Assembly (NCBI RefSeq): GCF_900230215.1
Contig: NZ_LT907982.1
Coordinates: 2,046,001-2,110,000 of the forward strand
Direction: 5' to 3'
DNA: 64,000 nucleotides
From: Jatrophihabitans sp. GAS493
Lineage (GTDB): Bacteria; Actinomycetota; Actinomycetes; Mycobacteriales; Jatrophihabitantaceae
Below the pieces are notes generated by a model. That model saw only the letters and a program-made list of their open reading frames with translations. It was not told where the DNA came from and did no database searches. Shown here in pieces: positions 32,167-40,309 of the stretch. The first letter of the stretch is position 1; each line of letters opens with the position of its first letter. The translations under genes and the position numbers were made by a program.

Positions 32167-33521
32167 GCCCGCGCCCGTCCACGCTTTGACATCGCCGACC
32201 AGGGCAGCAACGGAACGAGCGCTAGGAGCGCCAGCGCGGCGGCAATGAGGAACGAGTCTCGGAATGCCCAGGTGGCGGCGCGTTCGATCTGGTTGTTGAG
32301 GTGACGCTCGAGTTGGTTGGCCGCCGGACGCTCCTGCGGCGTCAGCGTGAGGTTGGCGAAGGCCGGATGCACGTTGGGTACGCGTCCGCGTTGTGAGGTC
32401 AACTGATCACCGAGCGCCCGGGCGAGCGAGATCTTGTCCTGGGTCTGCAGCGGTGCATCCAGCACCAGCGCGGTGATGGCCTCCTGCGCCGGTACCTGGG
32501 CATCACGCAGATCCGCGGTGAACACCGGCGTCAAGATCGCCAACCCGAGTACGACACCCACATGCCGAGCACTGATCGTCCATCCGCCGTGCAACGCCCG
32601 CGGCACTCGGTCGCGCAGCGCCGCATCGGTGAGGCGGTCCACGGTCAGCCCCAGCCCGAAACCGATGAGGGCCTGCGGCGCGATCGTCCAGGCCAGATTT
32701 GCCGAGGGGAGCAGGGCCAGAGCGGTCAACCCGCCGGCGACGAGCAGGCAGCCGGCCGCAGCCTCCGCCTGCGGTGTGGCCCGCAGCCGCCGAGCCAGCG
32801 GCGTCGCGATGACGGCCGCGATTGGAACGGTGGAGACGGCCAGGGCGGCGACCGCCGGCGAACGTCCCCACCCGTCGACCAGCAGCAGGATGAGGAGGAA
32901 CAGCGCCGCGGTCAAGGCGGCAGATAGCAGAGCGAGGGCGATATTCGGCGCCACGGCTGGACGATCCGCCGCGACGCGCTGGGCCGCCTTGCCACGCGCA
33001 GCCAGGGCCGCCGGCACCGCGAGCACGGCGACCGGCACCTGCACGACGAAGATCGCCTGCCACGCGATGGCTTCGGTGAGCACGCCGCCGAGGACCGGGC
33101 CGACCGCGGTACCGATCACTCCGGCGGCGATCCAGGCGGCAACCCCGCGCCGCTCGTCGGTCATGGCGACCAGCAACTCCAGGCAGCCGACCACGGCAAA
33201 CGCCCCGCCGAGCGCCTGCACGCAGCGGGCCGCGATCAGGACCTCCATCGAGCCCGCCAGCGCGCAGAGTGCGGAGGCTCCGGCGAAGACGGCGATGCCG
33301 CCCGCGCACAGCGGCGCGGGGTCCCACCGCGAACAAGCCAATGCGGCCGGAACGACGACCAGGGCGAGCACCAGATTGAAGGCGATCAACACCCAGGCAA
33401 CCTGTCCGACCGTTCCACCGAGATGCTGCAGGATCTCCGGTAGCGCGAGGGTGACGATCGCCGAGTCGGCGAGGACGAAGCCCACGGTTATCGCGAGTAA
33501 CGCAACCGCCGCACGACGCAT
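32163..33521 (-). CDS. MFS drug-efflux-type transporter
   Basis: 452 residues with about 12-14 membrane helices. It has features of DHA2-like major facilitator proteins: N-terminal DSAIVTLALPEILQHLGG, WVLIAFNLVLA, GVIGTAVGPVLGGVLTEAIA and WQAIFVVQVPVAVLAV. It is predicted to export a small molecule by proton antiport. It forms a translationally coupled pair with the anchored protein downstream. Confidence 0.88.
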   Translation of the reverse strand: MRRAAVALLAITVGFVLADSAIVTLALPEILQHLGGTVGQVAWVLIAFNLVLALVVVPAALACSRWDPAPLCAGGIAVFAGASALCALAGSMEVLIAARCVQALGGAFAVVGCLELLVAMTDERRGVAAWIAAGVIGTAVGPVLGGVLTEAIAWQAIFVVQVPVAVLAVPAALAARGKAAQRVAADRPAVAPNIALALLSAALTAALFLLILLLVDGWGRSPAVAALAVSTVPIAAVIATPLARRLRATPQAEAAAGCLLVAGGLTALALLPSANLAWTIAPQALIGFGLGLTVDRLTDAALRDRVPRALHGGWTISARHVGVVLGLAILTPVFTADLRDAQVPAQEAITALVLDAPLQTQDKISLARALGDQLTSQRGRVPNVHPAFANLTLTPQERPAANQLERHLNNQIERAATWAFRDSFLIAAALALLALVPLLPWSAMSKRGRARA

Positions 33522-33776
33522 ATCAACACCTCCTACGGCTACCCGTCAGTCGCAGTCACTGCTGCGGATCGATCTCCGTCGACCACAGCTGGATCTGCGG
33601 GCCCGACAGTTGAATAGTGATCTTGCCTTGAGCCACCGCCACGACAAACTGCTCAGCGCCTCAACATCGAATGCCCGAAGGTAAATGCCATTTAAGAGCA
33701 GAGACAACTTGGTCGCTGCAGTTCTCGTTGGTATCGTTTGTCGATAGTTTGCTGTTGAGAAGCGATAGGACAGGTC
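33522..33776. other. Intergenic stretch
   Basis: No complete gene. The minus strand has a short open stretch (33554-33655) reading EQFVVAVAQGKITIQLSGPQ and ending IDPQQ-stop. It looks protein-derived but has no start, so it may be a remnant. Confidence 0.4.
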
Positions 33777-33928
33777 ATGGGAAGCGTCGTTGTGAGGGTG
33801 CTGCGGTGGGTGATCGTGATTGCCGTCGCCGGTGCAGTGGTGGTCCAGGCCGCCCGTTGCTGGCGACGGCGGCTGCGCGCGACCTGGAGGCCGCGCAGTT
33901 GCAGGACGAGCTGAGCGCGGTCATCTGA
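33777..33928 (+). pseudogene. DUF2975-like membrane protein remnant
   Basis: The ATG frame reads a first transmembrane helix (MGSVVVRVLRWVIVIAVAGA, VVVQ). A different frame continues PLLATAAARDLEAAQLQDEL, ending SAVI-stop. This resembles the beginning and end of DUF2975 proteins, which usually precede a YozG-type HTH regulator exactly as here. The central helices are missing and the frames do not join, so it is a truncated relic. Confidence 0.45.
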
Positions 33929-34188
33929 TGGCGATCGTTGTGGATATTGACGTGATGTTGGCCCGGCGCAAGCTGTCGGTCGGTGCGCTGGCCGAACTTA
34001 TTGGCATCACCCCAGCGAACCTCGCGGTACTCAAGAACGGTCGAGCGAAGGCGGTGCGCTTCAAGACGCTCGAGGCATTGTGTATCGCCCTCGACTGCCA
34101 GCCCGGAGACCTGCTGCGCTGGGAGGATGACCGCTCGACACCCGGCCGCCCGGCCGCCACATCTGCGTCGGCTTCCGTCCACGCTTGA
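33928..34188 (+). CDS. YozG-like Cro/CI-family HTH regulator
   Basis: 86 residues, with ATG overlapping the preceding stop (TGATG). HTH region: MLARRKLSVGALAELIGITP, NLAVLKNGRAKAVRFKTLEA, then ALDCQPGDLLRWED, the usual YozG ending. Normally these regulators control a linked DUF2975 membrane protein; that gene is decayed here. The Ser-repeat protein follows 50 bp later. Confidence 0.88.
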   Translation: MAIVVDIDVMLARRKLSVGALAELIGITPANLAVLKNGRAKAVRFKTLEALCIALDCQPGDLLRWEDDRSTPGRPAATSASASVHA

Positions 34189-34238
34189 CCGCCGGCCAAG
34201 CAGTTCCCGTCGACGAGTTGATGAGAGAGGATCGAGTC

Positions 34239-34481
34239 ATGTCATCAGATTGCACCTCGCGCTGGTCGATCCGATCGCAGGACTCCATCCTCTGCATCGG
34301 TTCGAAGGGCTCGGTATTGTCCATCGGCTCTATCGGGTCGTGCCTATCGATTGGCTCGGTCGGCTCGACATTCTCGGTGCTTTCGGTCGGGTCGTTCGCG
34401 AGCCTGCTGTCGGTGCTCTCCTACGGTTCCTACCGATCGTTGATGTCGTCGCGGTCCCGGCGGAGTGCATCCCACCGTTGA
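34239..34481 (+). CDS. Serine-every-third-residue tripeptide-repeat protein
   Basis: ATG 34239 is preceded by GAGAGAGG (34223-34230). The 80-residue product has six leading residues, then 24 consecutive tripeptides from codon 7 (34257), 23 of which begin with Ser and one with Cys. Example: SVL-SIG-SIG-SCL-SIG-SVG. The second and third positions are mostly Ile, Val, Leu, Gly, with Arg/Lys/Asp/Gln near the ends. There is no signal peptide. A period of three suggests a 3-10-like helix or extended rod with a serine ladder. I recognise no characterised family. It follows a YozG-type regulator on the same strand. A short basic tail (SSR-SRR-SAS-HR) closes it. Confidence 0.75.
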   Translation: MSSDCTSRWSIRSQDSILCIGSKGSVLSIGSIGSCLSIGSVGSTFSVLSVGSFASLLSVLSYGSYRSLMSSRSRRSASHR

Positions 34482-34491
34482 GATGTAGCAC

Positions 34492-35952
34492 TCACGCTGT
34501 CGGATGCTCCTCGGTGGAGCGCGAGTCGGTCAGGGTCAGCGCGCCCCAGCTCGCGATGAGACCGACGATCACCGCGAGGGTTGCGTAGATGACCCGTTCA
34601 CCGTGGAAGAAGGAAGCGACGAGCTCGCTGCTCCAGGTCCCATCCGGCAGGGTCACCGTCACGAGGGCGGCGAGGAGCGTGCCGACGACGGCGGTGCCGA
34701 CGCTCGTACCGATCTCCTGCGCAGTGTCGTTCAGCGCCGTCCCAATCGAGGTTCGATTGCTGGGCATTGCGCCGACGAGCGCCACTGCGCAGATCGTCAT
34801 CACCGTCCGCAGTCCGATGGTCAGGAACACCATGAAGACGGCGATCGCCGCGTAGCCGTGGTCGACGCCCCAGGCGAGGCCCAGGAGCGAACCAGCCAGC
34901 AGGATGGCACCGATCAGGCAGGCGATGCGATGTCCGAAGCGCCTCACGAAGAACTCCGGGATCGGAGTCGCGGCGATCATCGTCAGGATGAGAGGCAGAT
35001 TCCCCAACCCGGCTCGCACCGGGCTCCAGCCGTAGGCGTACTGGAAGTGCAGGATCAGACTGAACATGACACCGGCCATTGCGATCGAGGTGCCTACCTG
35101 GGCGATGGCCGCGCCGCGGACGGTGGAGTTCGAGAACAGCTTGAGATCCAACATCGGCTCGGCCGTGCTGCGCTCGTGCCGTACGAAGGCGGCGCCGGCG
35201 AGCAGCGCGCCGAGCGCCGAGCCGCAGGTGGCGACCGAGAGCCAACCATGCTGCACTCCGCTGGTCGCCGTGTAGCAGGCCAGACCGATCGAGATGATGC
35301 TCAGGGCCGCACCCGGCAGGTCGAGCGCGTCGCTGGTCAAGCCATCGGCCCGGTCGGCCGCGACACCAAGGCGCACACCGACCCACGCGATGAGCGCGAT
35401 GGGCGCGTTGGCGATGAGTAGCCACTCCCAACTCACGTGGGCCAAGGCGGTACCCCCGATGAGCGGACCGAGGATGAAGCCGCTCATGCCGACGACAATC
35501 ATGAGGGTCATCGCACGCATTCGCAGCGCATCTTGATCGAAGAGCCGGAAGACCAGCGAGTTGGTGATCGGGGCCATCATCGCGGCGGCGATGCCGAGCG
35601 CCGCGCGCAGCGCGATGAGCTGGCCGGTTGTCTGGACGGCGAGGACAGTGAGACTGATCAGACCGAAGGCGGCCAACCCGACCAGCAGAACACGTCGACG
35701 ACCCAGCCGATCGGCAAGGGAGCCGGCGGTGAGCAGCAGGCCACCGAAGGTGAGTGAGTACGCCCCGCTGACCCACTGCAGAGACGTCGTACTGCCACCG
35801 ATATCGCGGCCGATCGTCGGCAACGCGATCGTCAGCAGGGTGTTGTCGACCATCTCGACAAAGAAGGCCAGACACAGGGCGGCCAGTGGAATCCAGGCCG
35901 CCTTCAGGGAGAGATAGGTGCCACGGGACGTGGTCTCAGCTGGGGAACTCAT
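34492..35952 (-). CDS. DHA2-family MFS multidrug exporter
   Basis: 486 residues with about 14 helices. DHA2 signatures: DNTLLTIALPTIGRDIGGST, LQWVSGAYSLTFGGLLLTAG, LADRLGRRRVLLVGLAAF, GPLIGGTALAHVSWEWLLIA. It is likely a proton-driven efflux pump of the EmrB/QacA type. Convergent with the Ser-repeat gene, with 10 bp between the stops. No adjacent regulator is evident. Confidence 0.92.
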   Translation of the reverse strand: MSSPAETTSRGTYLSLKAAWIPLAALCLAFFVEMVDNTLLTIALPTIGRDIGGSTTSLQWVSGAYSLTFGGLLLTAGSLADRLGRRRVLLVGLAAFGLISLTVLAVQTTGQLIALRAALGIAAAMMAPITNSLVFRLFDQDALRMRAMTLMIVVGMSGFILGPLIGGTALAHVSWEWLLIANAPIALIAWVGVRLGVAADRADGLTSDALDLPGAALSIISIGLACYTATSGVQHGWLSVATCGSALGALLAGAAFVRHERSTAEPMLDLKLFSNSTVRGAAIAQVGTSIAMAGVMFSLILHFQYAYGWSPVRAGLGNLPLILTMIAATPIPEFFVRRFGHRIACLIGAILLAGSLLGLAWGVDHGYAAIAVFMVFLTIGLRTVMTICAVALVGAMPSNRTSIGTALNDTAQEIGTSVGTAVVGTLLAALVTVTLPDGTWSSELVASFFHGERVIYATLAVIVGLIASWGALTLTDSRSTEEHPTA

Positions 35953-36063
35953 TGCGCCTCCTGGGTCGAATACAGGGCCGCAACCGTCCGGTAGCTACCA
36001 CCTCGGAACTTCTCATAACCAAATCATGGATGAACGCGATGGCATATGGCGCACACGCCGCTG

Positions 36064-36480
36064 TCATGGCTGTGCCGCCGCAGTATCCAGGGCCGGTACG
36101 TCGGACAAGCACGTGGACGGCCGGACGGCGTAGTTGTTCCCACCGACCGGTGAATTCGCGCCGGCGCGGTAGGTCGTCAGGATCACGTCCGTGGCCGCCT
36201 GGGGCTGGCAGATCATGATCACGTGCGAGCCCTTGGCTCTCGGTGATGTCGGCGCCGGCGCGCTGAGCCATCTGCAGAACCACGTCCGCGCCGGCTGCCT
36301 TGTCCTGCATGCCGACGGCCGCCCAGACCGGGTGGTCTCGCCAGCCGGGGTGGCCACACTCGTCGCCGATGGCGCTTTTGGTGATCGGCCGCTGCGAAAG
36401 CCCGTAGACGTCCGAGTCGATCTGGGAAAGGTGCTCGGGGTTCACGAACGCTGAGGTCGAGTCGGACACTTGAGGGCCAC
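36064..36480 (-). pseudogene. Alpha/beta hydrolase C-terminal remnant with frameshift
   Basis: One minus frame reads LSQRPITKSAIGDECGHPGW, PVWAAVGMQDKAAGADVV and QMAQRAGADITE. A second frame continues KGSHVIMICQPQAATDVILT. Together they match the C-terminus of alpha/beta hydrolases, including the catalytic-histidine stretch GSHVIM. The N-terminal nucleophile part is missing and a frameshift separates the two blocks. Confidence 0.6.
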
Positions 36481-36700
36481 TCCAGCACCTTCCTGCCAAT
36501 TGGTTCTCAGGGTCGGTGTGCGCTCGTTGCCAGAAGCGACGCTGTGTCGACGCCGACTGGGCGACCCCATTGGGACGGTATTCCCAGGCGGTCCCCGTGT
36601 CTTGACTGTGGGCGCACACTTGCTTGGCCGGTCGCCTATCTCGATTCGGCGGCAAACATTCGTAGCGCCGTCGCAGCATCGCGATGTTGAAACGCGAGGG
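36481..36700. other. Intergenic, no gene seen
   Basis: No frame with coding character between the hydrolase remnant and the glycosyltransferase stop. It may be scrambled remnant DNA. Confidence 0.4.
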
Positions 36701-37900
36701 CTAGCTCAGTATCGGATCGACTAGGTTCGCGATCCACTGCGCCGCCTCATCGGCCGTTGGTAAGGCCGCAGCCTCATCGCGCAATTGTTTGGCGGCGTTC
36801 CGGTATATGGGGTTGGTCAGCACGGTGGATACTGCGGAGCTCACGGCGGCGTCGTCAGCGGTGATCGGGTCCAGAATCTCAGCGACCTGAAGCGAGTGGC
36901 ACCGGGCGGCGTTGCGCGGTTGGTCGGCCCCTATCGGCAGCAGGACCAGAGGGACGCCGAAGGCGAGCGCGCCGAGGACACTCCCGGAACCGGCGTGGGA
37001 GATGACGAGGTCACAGTGCGGAAGCAGAGCTTCTTGCGGGATGAACCGTTCGATGCGGACGGTCTCGGGCTGGGGGCCGAGTTCGGCGGGGTCGATCTCT
37101 GATCCGACGGTGGCGACAACGTTGCCGTCGAGATCGCAGACTGCTGCGAGAATGCGGGGGAGGAGGTCGCCGGATTCCTGATGGAAGATCGTGCCCAAGG
37201 TGATGTAGACCGTCGCCCGACCAGGGCGTTGTCCGAGCCAGTCAAGCGTCCGAGCGGTCGCCGGGCTGGAGCGCCCGACGAAGGCTCTGCGATCGAGCGC
37301 CGCGGGTTGGATGTGGCGAGCGGTGGCGGGCAGCGGGTCATCGGTGCTGCGGTAGGTGGGTGGGAGCGGGGCCAGCGTCAGGTAGCGGTGCAGCATGGCC
37401 AGGTGAGGGTCTGCGGGCAGGCCATAGTCGCTGCGCAGCGCGTTCATCGGCTCGGATATGAGGTCGGGGGTAATCATGGCTCCGGCGGCGAGGACGATCA
37501 CGCAGACATGCGGTAGGCCGAGGCTCTCTGCTGCCACGGCGGCGCCAAAATCGACCTCGTCGCGAACCAGGACATCTGCCTGCCAGTCACTGGCGATCTT
37601 TCTCAGCCTGGCGGCGCGCTCGCTGGCAACTCGGCCGGCGAAGGTTTCGCGGATGACGGTGGCTTCACGGGTTCGGTCGGTCGGCTGCAGCGCGCCGCGA
37701 AAGTCGGGCGACGCGATTGTCTTCCCGCCGCTATCCACCGCAGCGAAGCCCGCCGCGGTTACGAAACCCATCATCGCCTGCTGACAGCTGAACATCACCG
37801 CATCCCCCCGAGCCGCTGCGGCACGAGCGAGGGGGAGCAGCGGACGGAAATGACCGACACCGCCGGTGAAGGTGAACAAGATCCGCACCGTCACCATCAT
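36701..37900 (-). CDS. UGT/MGT-type glycosyltransferase
   Basis: 399 residues from ATG 37900 (MMVTVRILFTFTGGVGHFRP); the longer frame to 38089 runs into the divergent antitoxin gene. GT-B fold of family GT1: N-terminal GGVGHFRPLLPLARAAAARG, C-terminal VYITLGTIFH and the donor-sugar motif LPHCDLVISHAGSGSVLGAL then LVLLPIGADQPRNA. It likely transfers a sugar to a small hydrophobic acceptor, such as a macrolide-like compound. No biosynthetic cluster is adjacent. Confidence 0.9.
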   Translation of the reverse strand: MMVTVRILFTFTGGVGHFRPLLPLARAAAARGDAVMFSCQQAMMGFVTAAGFAAVDSGGKTIASPDFRGALQPTDRTREATVIRETFAGRVASERAARLRKIASDWQADVLVRDEVDFGAAVAAESLGLPHVCVIVLAAGAMITPDLISEPMNALRSDYGLPADPHLAMLHRYLTLAPLPPTYRSTDDPLPATARHIQPAALDRRAFVGRSSPATARTLDWLGQRPGRATVYITLGTIFHQESGDLLPRILAAVCDLDGNVVATVGSEIDPAELGPQPETVRIERFIPQEALLPHCDLVISHAGSGSVLGALAFGVPLVLLPIGADQPRNAARCHSLQVAEILDPITADDAAVSSAVSTVLTNPIYRNAAKQLRDEAAALPTADEAAQWIANLVDPILS

Positions 37901-37936
37901 GCCGCGCGCCCCTACTTCCTGCTGCGAACAGCAGCA

Positions 37937-37954
37937 GATACCACAGTGATACCA
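37937..37954. promoter_or_regulatory. Candidate RHH operator (two GATACCA repeats)
   Basis: GATACCA occurs at 37937 and 37948, 11 bp apart (one helical turn) and just upstream of the antitoxin ATG. Direct repeats on one helix face are usual targets of ribbon-helix-helix antitoxins; autoregulation is inferred. Confidence 0.45.
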
Positions 37955-37962
37955 TCGACCGT

Positions 37963-38166
37963 ATGGCGATGACCCTGCGACTGTCCGAGGACGAGACTGA
38001 GGCGCTGCGCGCCCGCGCCGAAGCTGAGGGACGCTCGATGCAGGATGTCGCGCGCGCCGCGGTTCGCGAATACGTCGCCCGACGCACATTGCGCACCGAC
38101 GTCGACACCGCGCTCGACGTCCTCACTCCGCGGTATGCAGATCTGCTCGACCGACTCGGACAGTGA
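37963..38166 (+). CDS. Ribbon-helix-helix antitoxin
   Basis: 67 residues: MTLRLSEDETEALRARAEAE, GRSMQDVARAAVREYVARR. This is a CopG/Arc-type DNA-binding fold with a C-terminal tail likely to neutralise the toxin. The stop overlaps the GTG of the Doc gene (GTGA), the usual coupling in toxin-antitoxin operons. Confidence 0.88.
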   Translation: MAMTLRLSEDETEALRARAEAEGRSMQDVARAAVREYVARRTLRTDVDTALDVLTPRYADLLDRLGQ

Positions 38167-38576
38167 CGCGCTACCTCGACCTCGATACCGCCATAGCGAT
38201 CGCCGAGCGTGCCATCGGATCTGCTGCTCTGGTCGCCGACTACGGGCTTCTGGATTCCGCCCTAGCTCGACCGCGCGCGACTATCTTCGGACGCGACGCC
38301 TACCCCACGCTGCACCTCAAGGCAGCGGCCCTTCTGCACTCACTCGTGAACAACCATTGCCTCGTCGATGGAAACAAACGACTCGGCTGGCTGTCGGTGG
38401 TCGTCTTCTGCTACATCAATGACGTCTTCATCGACGCCGACGACAATGACGCCTACGACCTGGTCATCGCGATCGCCGATGGAAGCGTCGACGACCTCGC
38501 TACTATCGCCTCACACCTTGTCGGCTGGAGCCGGTCGCTCACTCCGCCCAATCCGCGCAAGGGTTTCCGGACCTAG
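38163..38576 (+). CDS. doc: Doc-type Fic-family toxin
   Basis: 137 residues. The Fic/Doc active-site loop is H65-C-L-V-D-G-N-K-R73, close to the Doc consensus HxFx(D/E)(G/A)NKR with Leu in place of Phe. Preceding helices YGLLDSALARPRATIFGRDA and LKAAALLHSLVNN are typical. Doc proteins phosphorylate EF-Tu and stop translation. The catalytic residues appear intact, so the toxin is probably active and held by the upstream antitoxin. Confidence 0.9.
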   Translation: MTRYLDLDTAIAIAERAIGSAALVADYGLLDSALARPRATIFGRDAYPTLHLKAAALLHSLVNNHCLVDGNKRLGWLSVVVFCYINDVFIDADDNDAYDLVIAIADGSVDDLATIASHLVGWSRSLTPPNPRKGFRT

Positions 38577-38579
38577 GCT

Positions 38580-38784
38580 CAGTGGTGTCACCGTCGACGG
38601 ACGACCAACAGCGGGTCTGCTCTTCGTTGATGACCTGGACGCGCTCGAGGAAACCATCGCCGTCTTGTCCAACTTCGACCCAGTGGGAGCACTGCATGCC
38701 GCCGATGATGAGCTAGCGCGCTGCGACGGCGAGAGCACCGACGAGGTTCTGGCCGCGATGAAGGCACGCCGAGCCCGCACATGA
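38580..38784 (+). pseudogene. Phd/YefM-type antitoxin remnant
   Basis: The stretch up to the TGA at 38782-38784 reads FVDDLDALEETIAVLSNFDP, then CDGESTDEVLAAMKARRART, the C-terminal half of Phd/YefM antitoxins. The DNA-binding N-terminus is absent, replaced by the end of the Doc gene. It is followed by a broken RelE-like toxin. Confidence 0.6.
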
Positions 38785-38972
38785 TCGACCACCGGTGGGA
38801 ACTCACTTCTGCCCCCACCGTCCACCGTCCACCGGCCGCCGGCAACTGGCCGAACGACTGCCCGAGGCGGTGGCCAACGCCGCATTCGAGTCATCTCTAC
38901 CGGATCAACGACCAACATCGTCGCGTCCAAATACTCGGCGTCTTCCCCCGATCCGGCGCCTCCCGCGCACCC
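38781..38972 (+). pseudogene. RelE/ParE-type toxin remnant
   Basis: ATG 38781 overlaps the antitoxin stop. The first frame gives MIDHRWELTSAPTVHR, a second gives RQLAERLPEAVANAAFE, and the first returns with YRINDQHRRVQILGVFP. These are the beginning, middle and end of a RelE-family toxin, separated by frameshifts and with the central catalytic segment deleted. Confidence 0.65.
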
Positions 38973-39138
38973 TGACCGCAGGCCACCCTCTCGCCCGACC
39001 ATCCGATCCAGAAGTCGAGTACGGCCCCCTGCGTCGAACAGCGCGGCGCGCGCCAGCCCGTTTACCCGCGCGAGCGGCAGGGATGAGCGTCGCGGCCAGA
39101 TCGGTCGGTACGCCCCGTCCGCTCTCCGCTGGGACCGA

Positions 39139-39735
39139 CTAAACGTCGAGGAGTTCCTGCAGCGCGGTCTGAGGCTGATCGATCTCGGCGCCGTGGCCGA
39201 ACAGCATGTGTAGGGCGTTGATGCGGGCGATCTTCCGAATGGACTCTTCGGCTTGAGAAGGGTCGGCGGTGAACGGCGCCGGAGCACGCTGCAACTGACC
39301 GTTGTGACTGCCGACGAGGTCACCGACCAGCAGCGTCCCCTCGCCGTGCAGGAGGCTGACATGCCCGGCAGTGTGTCCGGGTGTAGAGAGCACGCGCAGG
39401 TTGCGTAGCGAGTCTCCATCCGCCAGCGACTGCGTCGACAGTGGGGAGTTGCCCCATACGGCGGCGTGGGGAGCGAGTGCGATCACTTCGTCGAGGCTGC
39501 CCACGTGATCGGGGTGGTCATGGCTGAGCACGATGTCGCTGACGTCGTCCCAGGTGGCTCCGAGGCGAGTCAACGCGGTGCCGATGGCGGCGGCCGACCC
39601 CGCGACACCGGTATCCAGAAGTGACAGCCCGTCCGCATGCGGTATCAGGAAACATCGAACGTCGAAGTTCATCGCTGCGGGTCCAGCAACGCCAGCGGGA
39701 AGGTGAACGTCGAATGCCACGGAGACGATTTCCAC
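39139..39735 (-). CDS. MBL-fold metallo-hydrolase
   Basis: 198 residues with all zinc-binding motifs of metallo-beta-lactamase-fold hydrolases: SHDHPDHVG (HxHxDH), STPGHTAGH, VGDLVGS and FGHGAE. The start ATG 39735 gives a slightly short but complete fold. Substrate unknown. No partner gene is adjacent. Confidence 0.88.
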   Translation of the reverse strand: MEIVSVAFDVHLPAGVAGPAAMNFDVRCFLIPHADGLSLLDTGVAGSAAAIGTALTRLGATWDDVSDIVLSHDHPDHVGSLDEVIALAPHAAVWGNSPLSTQSLADGDSLRNLRVLSTPGHTAGHVSLLHGEGTLLVGDLVGSHNGQLQRAPAPFTADPSQAEESIRKIARINALHMLFGHGAEIDQPQTALQELLDV

Positions 39736-39879
39736 CCCACCAGGCTACGACCAAGCCTGGTGACTGCGCAGGCGGAAGCGATGGGCCAAAGGCAGGCGAG
39801 TGTCGCAGCGCCTGCGGTACCGCTTGAGCCGTCCTCCGACGTGTCCAAGTCGCGTCGCCGTGTCGCGAGCACACGCGGC

Positions 39880-40110
39880 ACAGACGGACCTTGTTACGCC
39901 GGCCCAGGTGCAGCACGATCGGCGGCAACGCCAACATCGCGGCGTCCCGGACCTGCGCCTCGAACGGCGTGAACGACGTCGACCGCCTGACGCTCACACT
40001 TCGGCGGCGCATCCGAGGCCACCGCCTTCACCACCGTGGTCCGCGACACCCCCAACCGCACCACGATCCGGACGTTCGGAACCCCTCCGCAACCTACGGA
40101 GCAACGCCCA
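39880..40110 (-). pseudogene. IS21-family IstA transposase N-terminal remnant
   Basis: One minus frame reads GVPNVRIVVRLGVSRTTVVK, AVASDAPPKCER, the HTH of IS21-type transposases. Another frame picks up SFTPFEAQVR. The catalytic DDE core and IstB are not seen and terminal repeats were not found. Confidence 0.6.
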
Positions 40111-40309
40111 ATCGTCGACAAGGAGCTATGAATCGATGAAGAGTCCGTATCTACCATCGGTTCTCCGACTCCACTGCTACGTCCAAGGAGCAAGCGCAAG
40201 GTGCCATCCCTGACCCGCAAATGTAAGGGCATTTCGCGGCGGCAGGTCGGGCCGCGAGTTCCGGAGTCGCACAAAGCTAGTGAATTCCCGTATCCAGACA
40301 GGAGCAGTC

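Noticed and set aside
32434-33684. 416-codon plus-strand frame
   Set aside because: Ala/Thr/Arg-rich shadow of the MFS gene.
34598-35875. 425-codon minus-strand alternative frame
   Set aside because: Out-of-frame shadow of the DHA2 exporter; Arg/His/Ala-rich with no helices.
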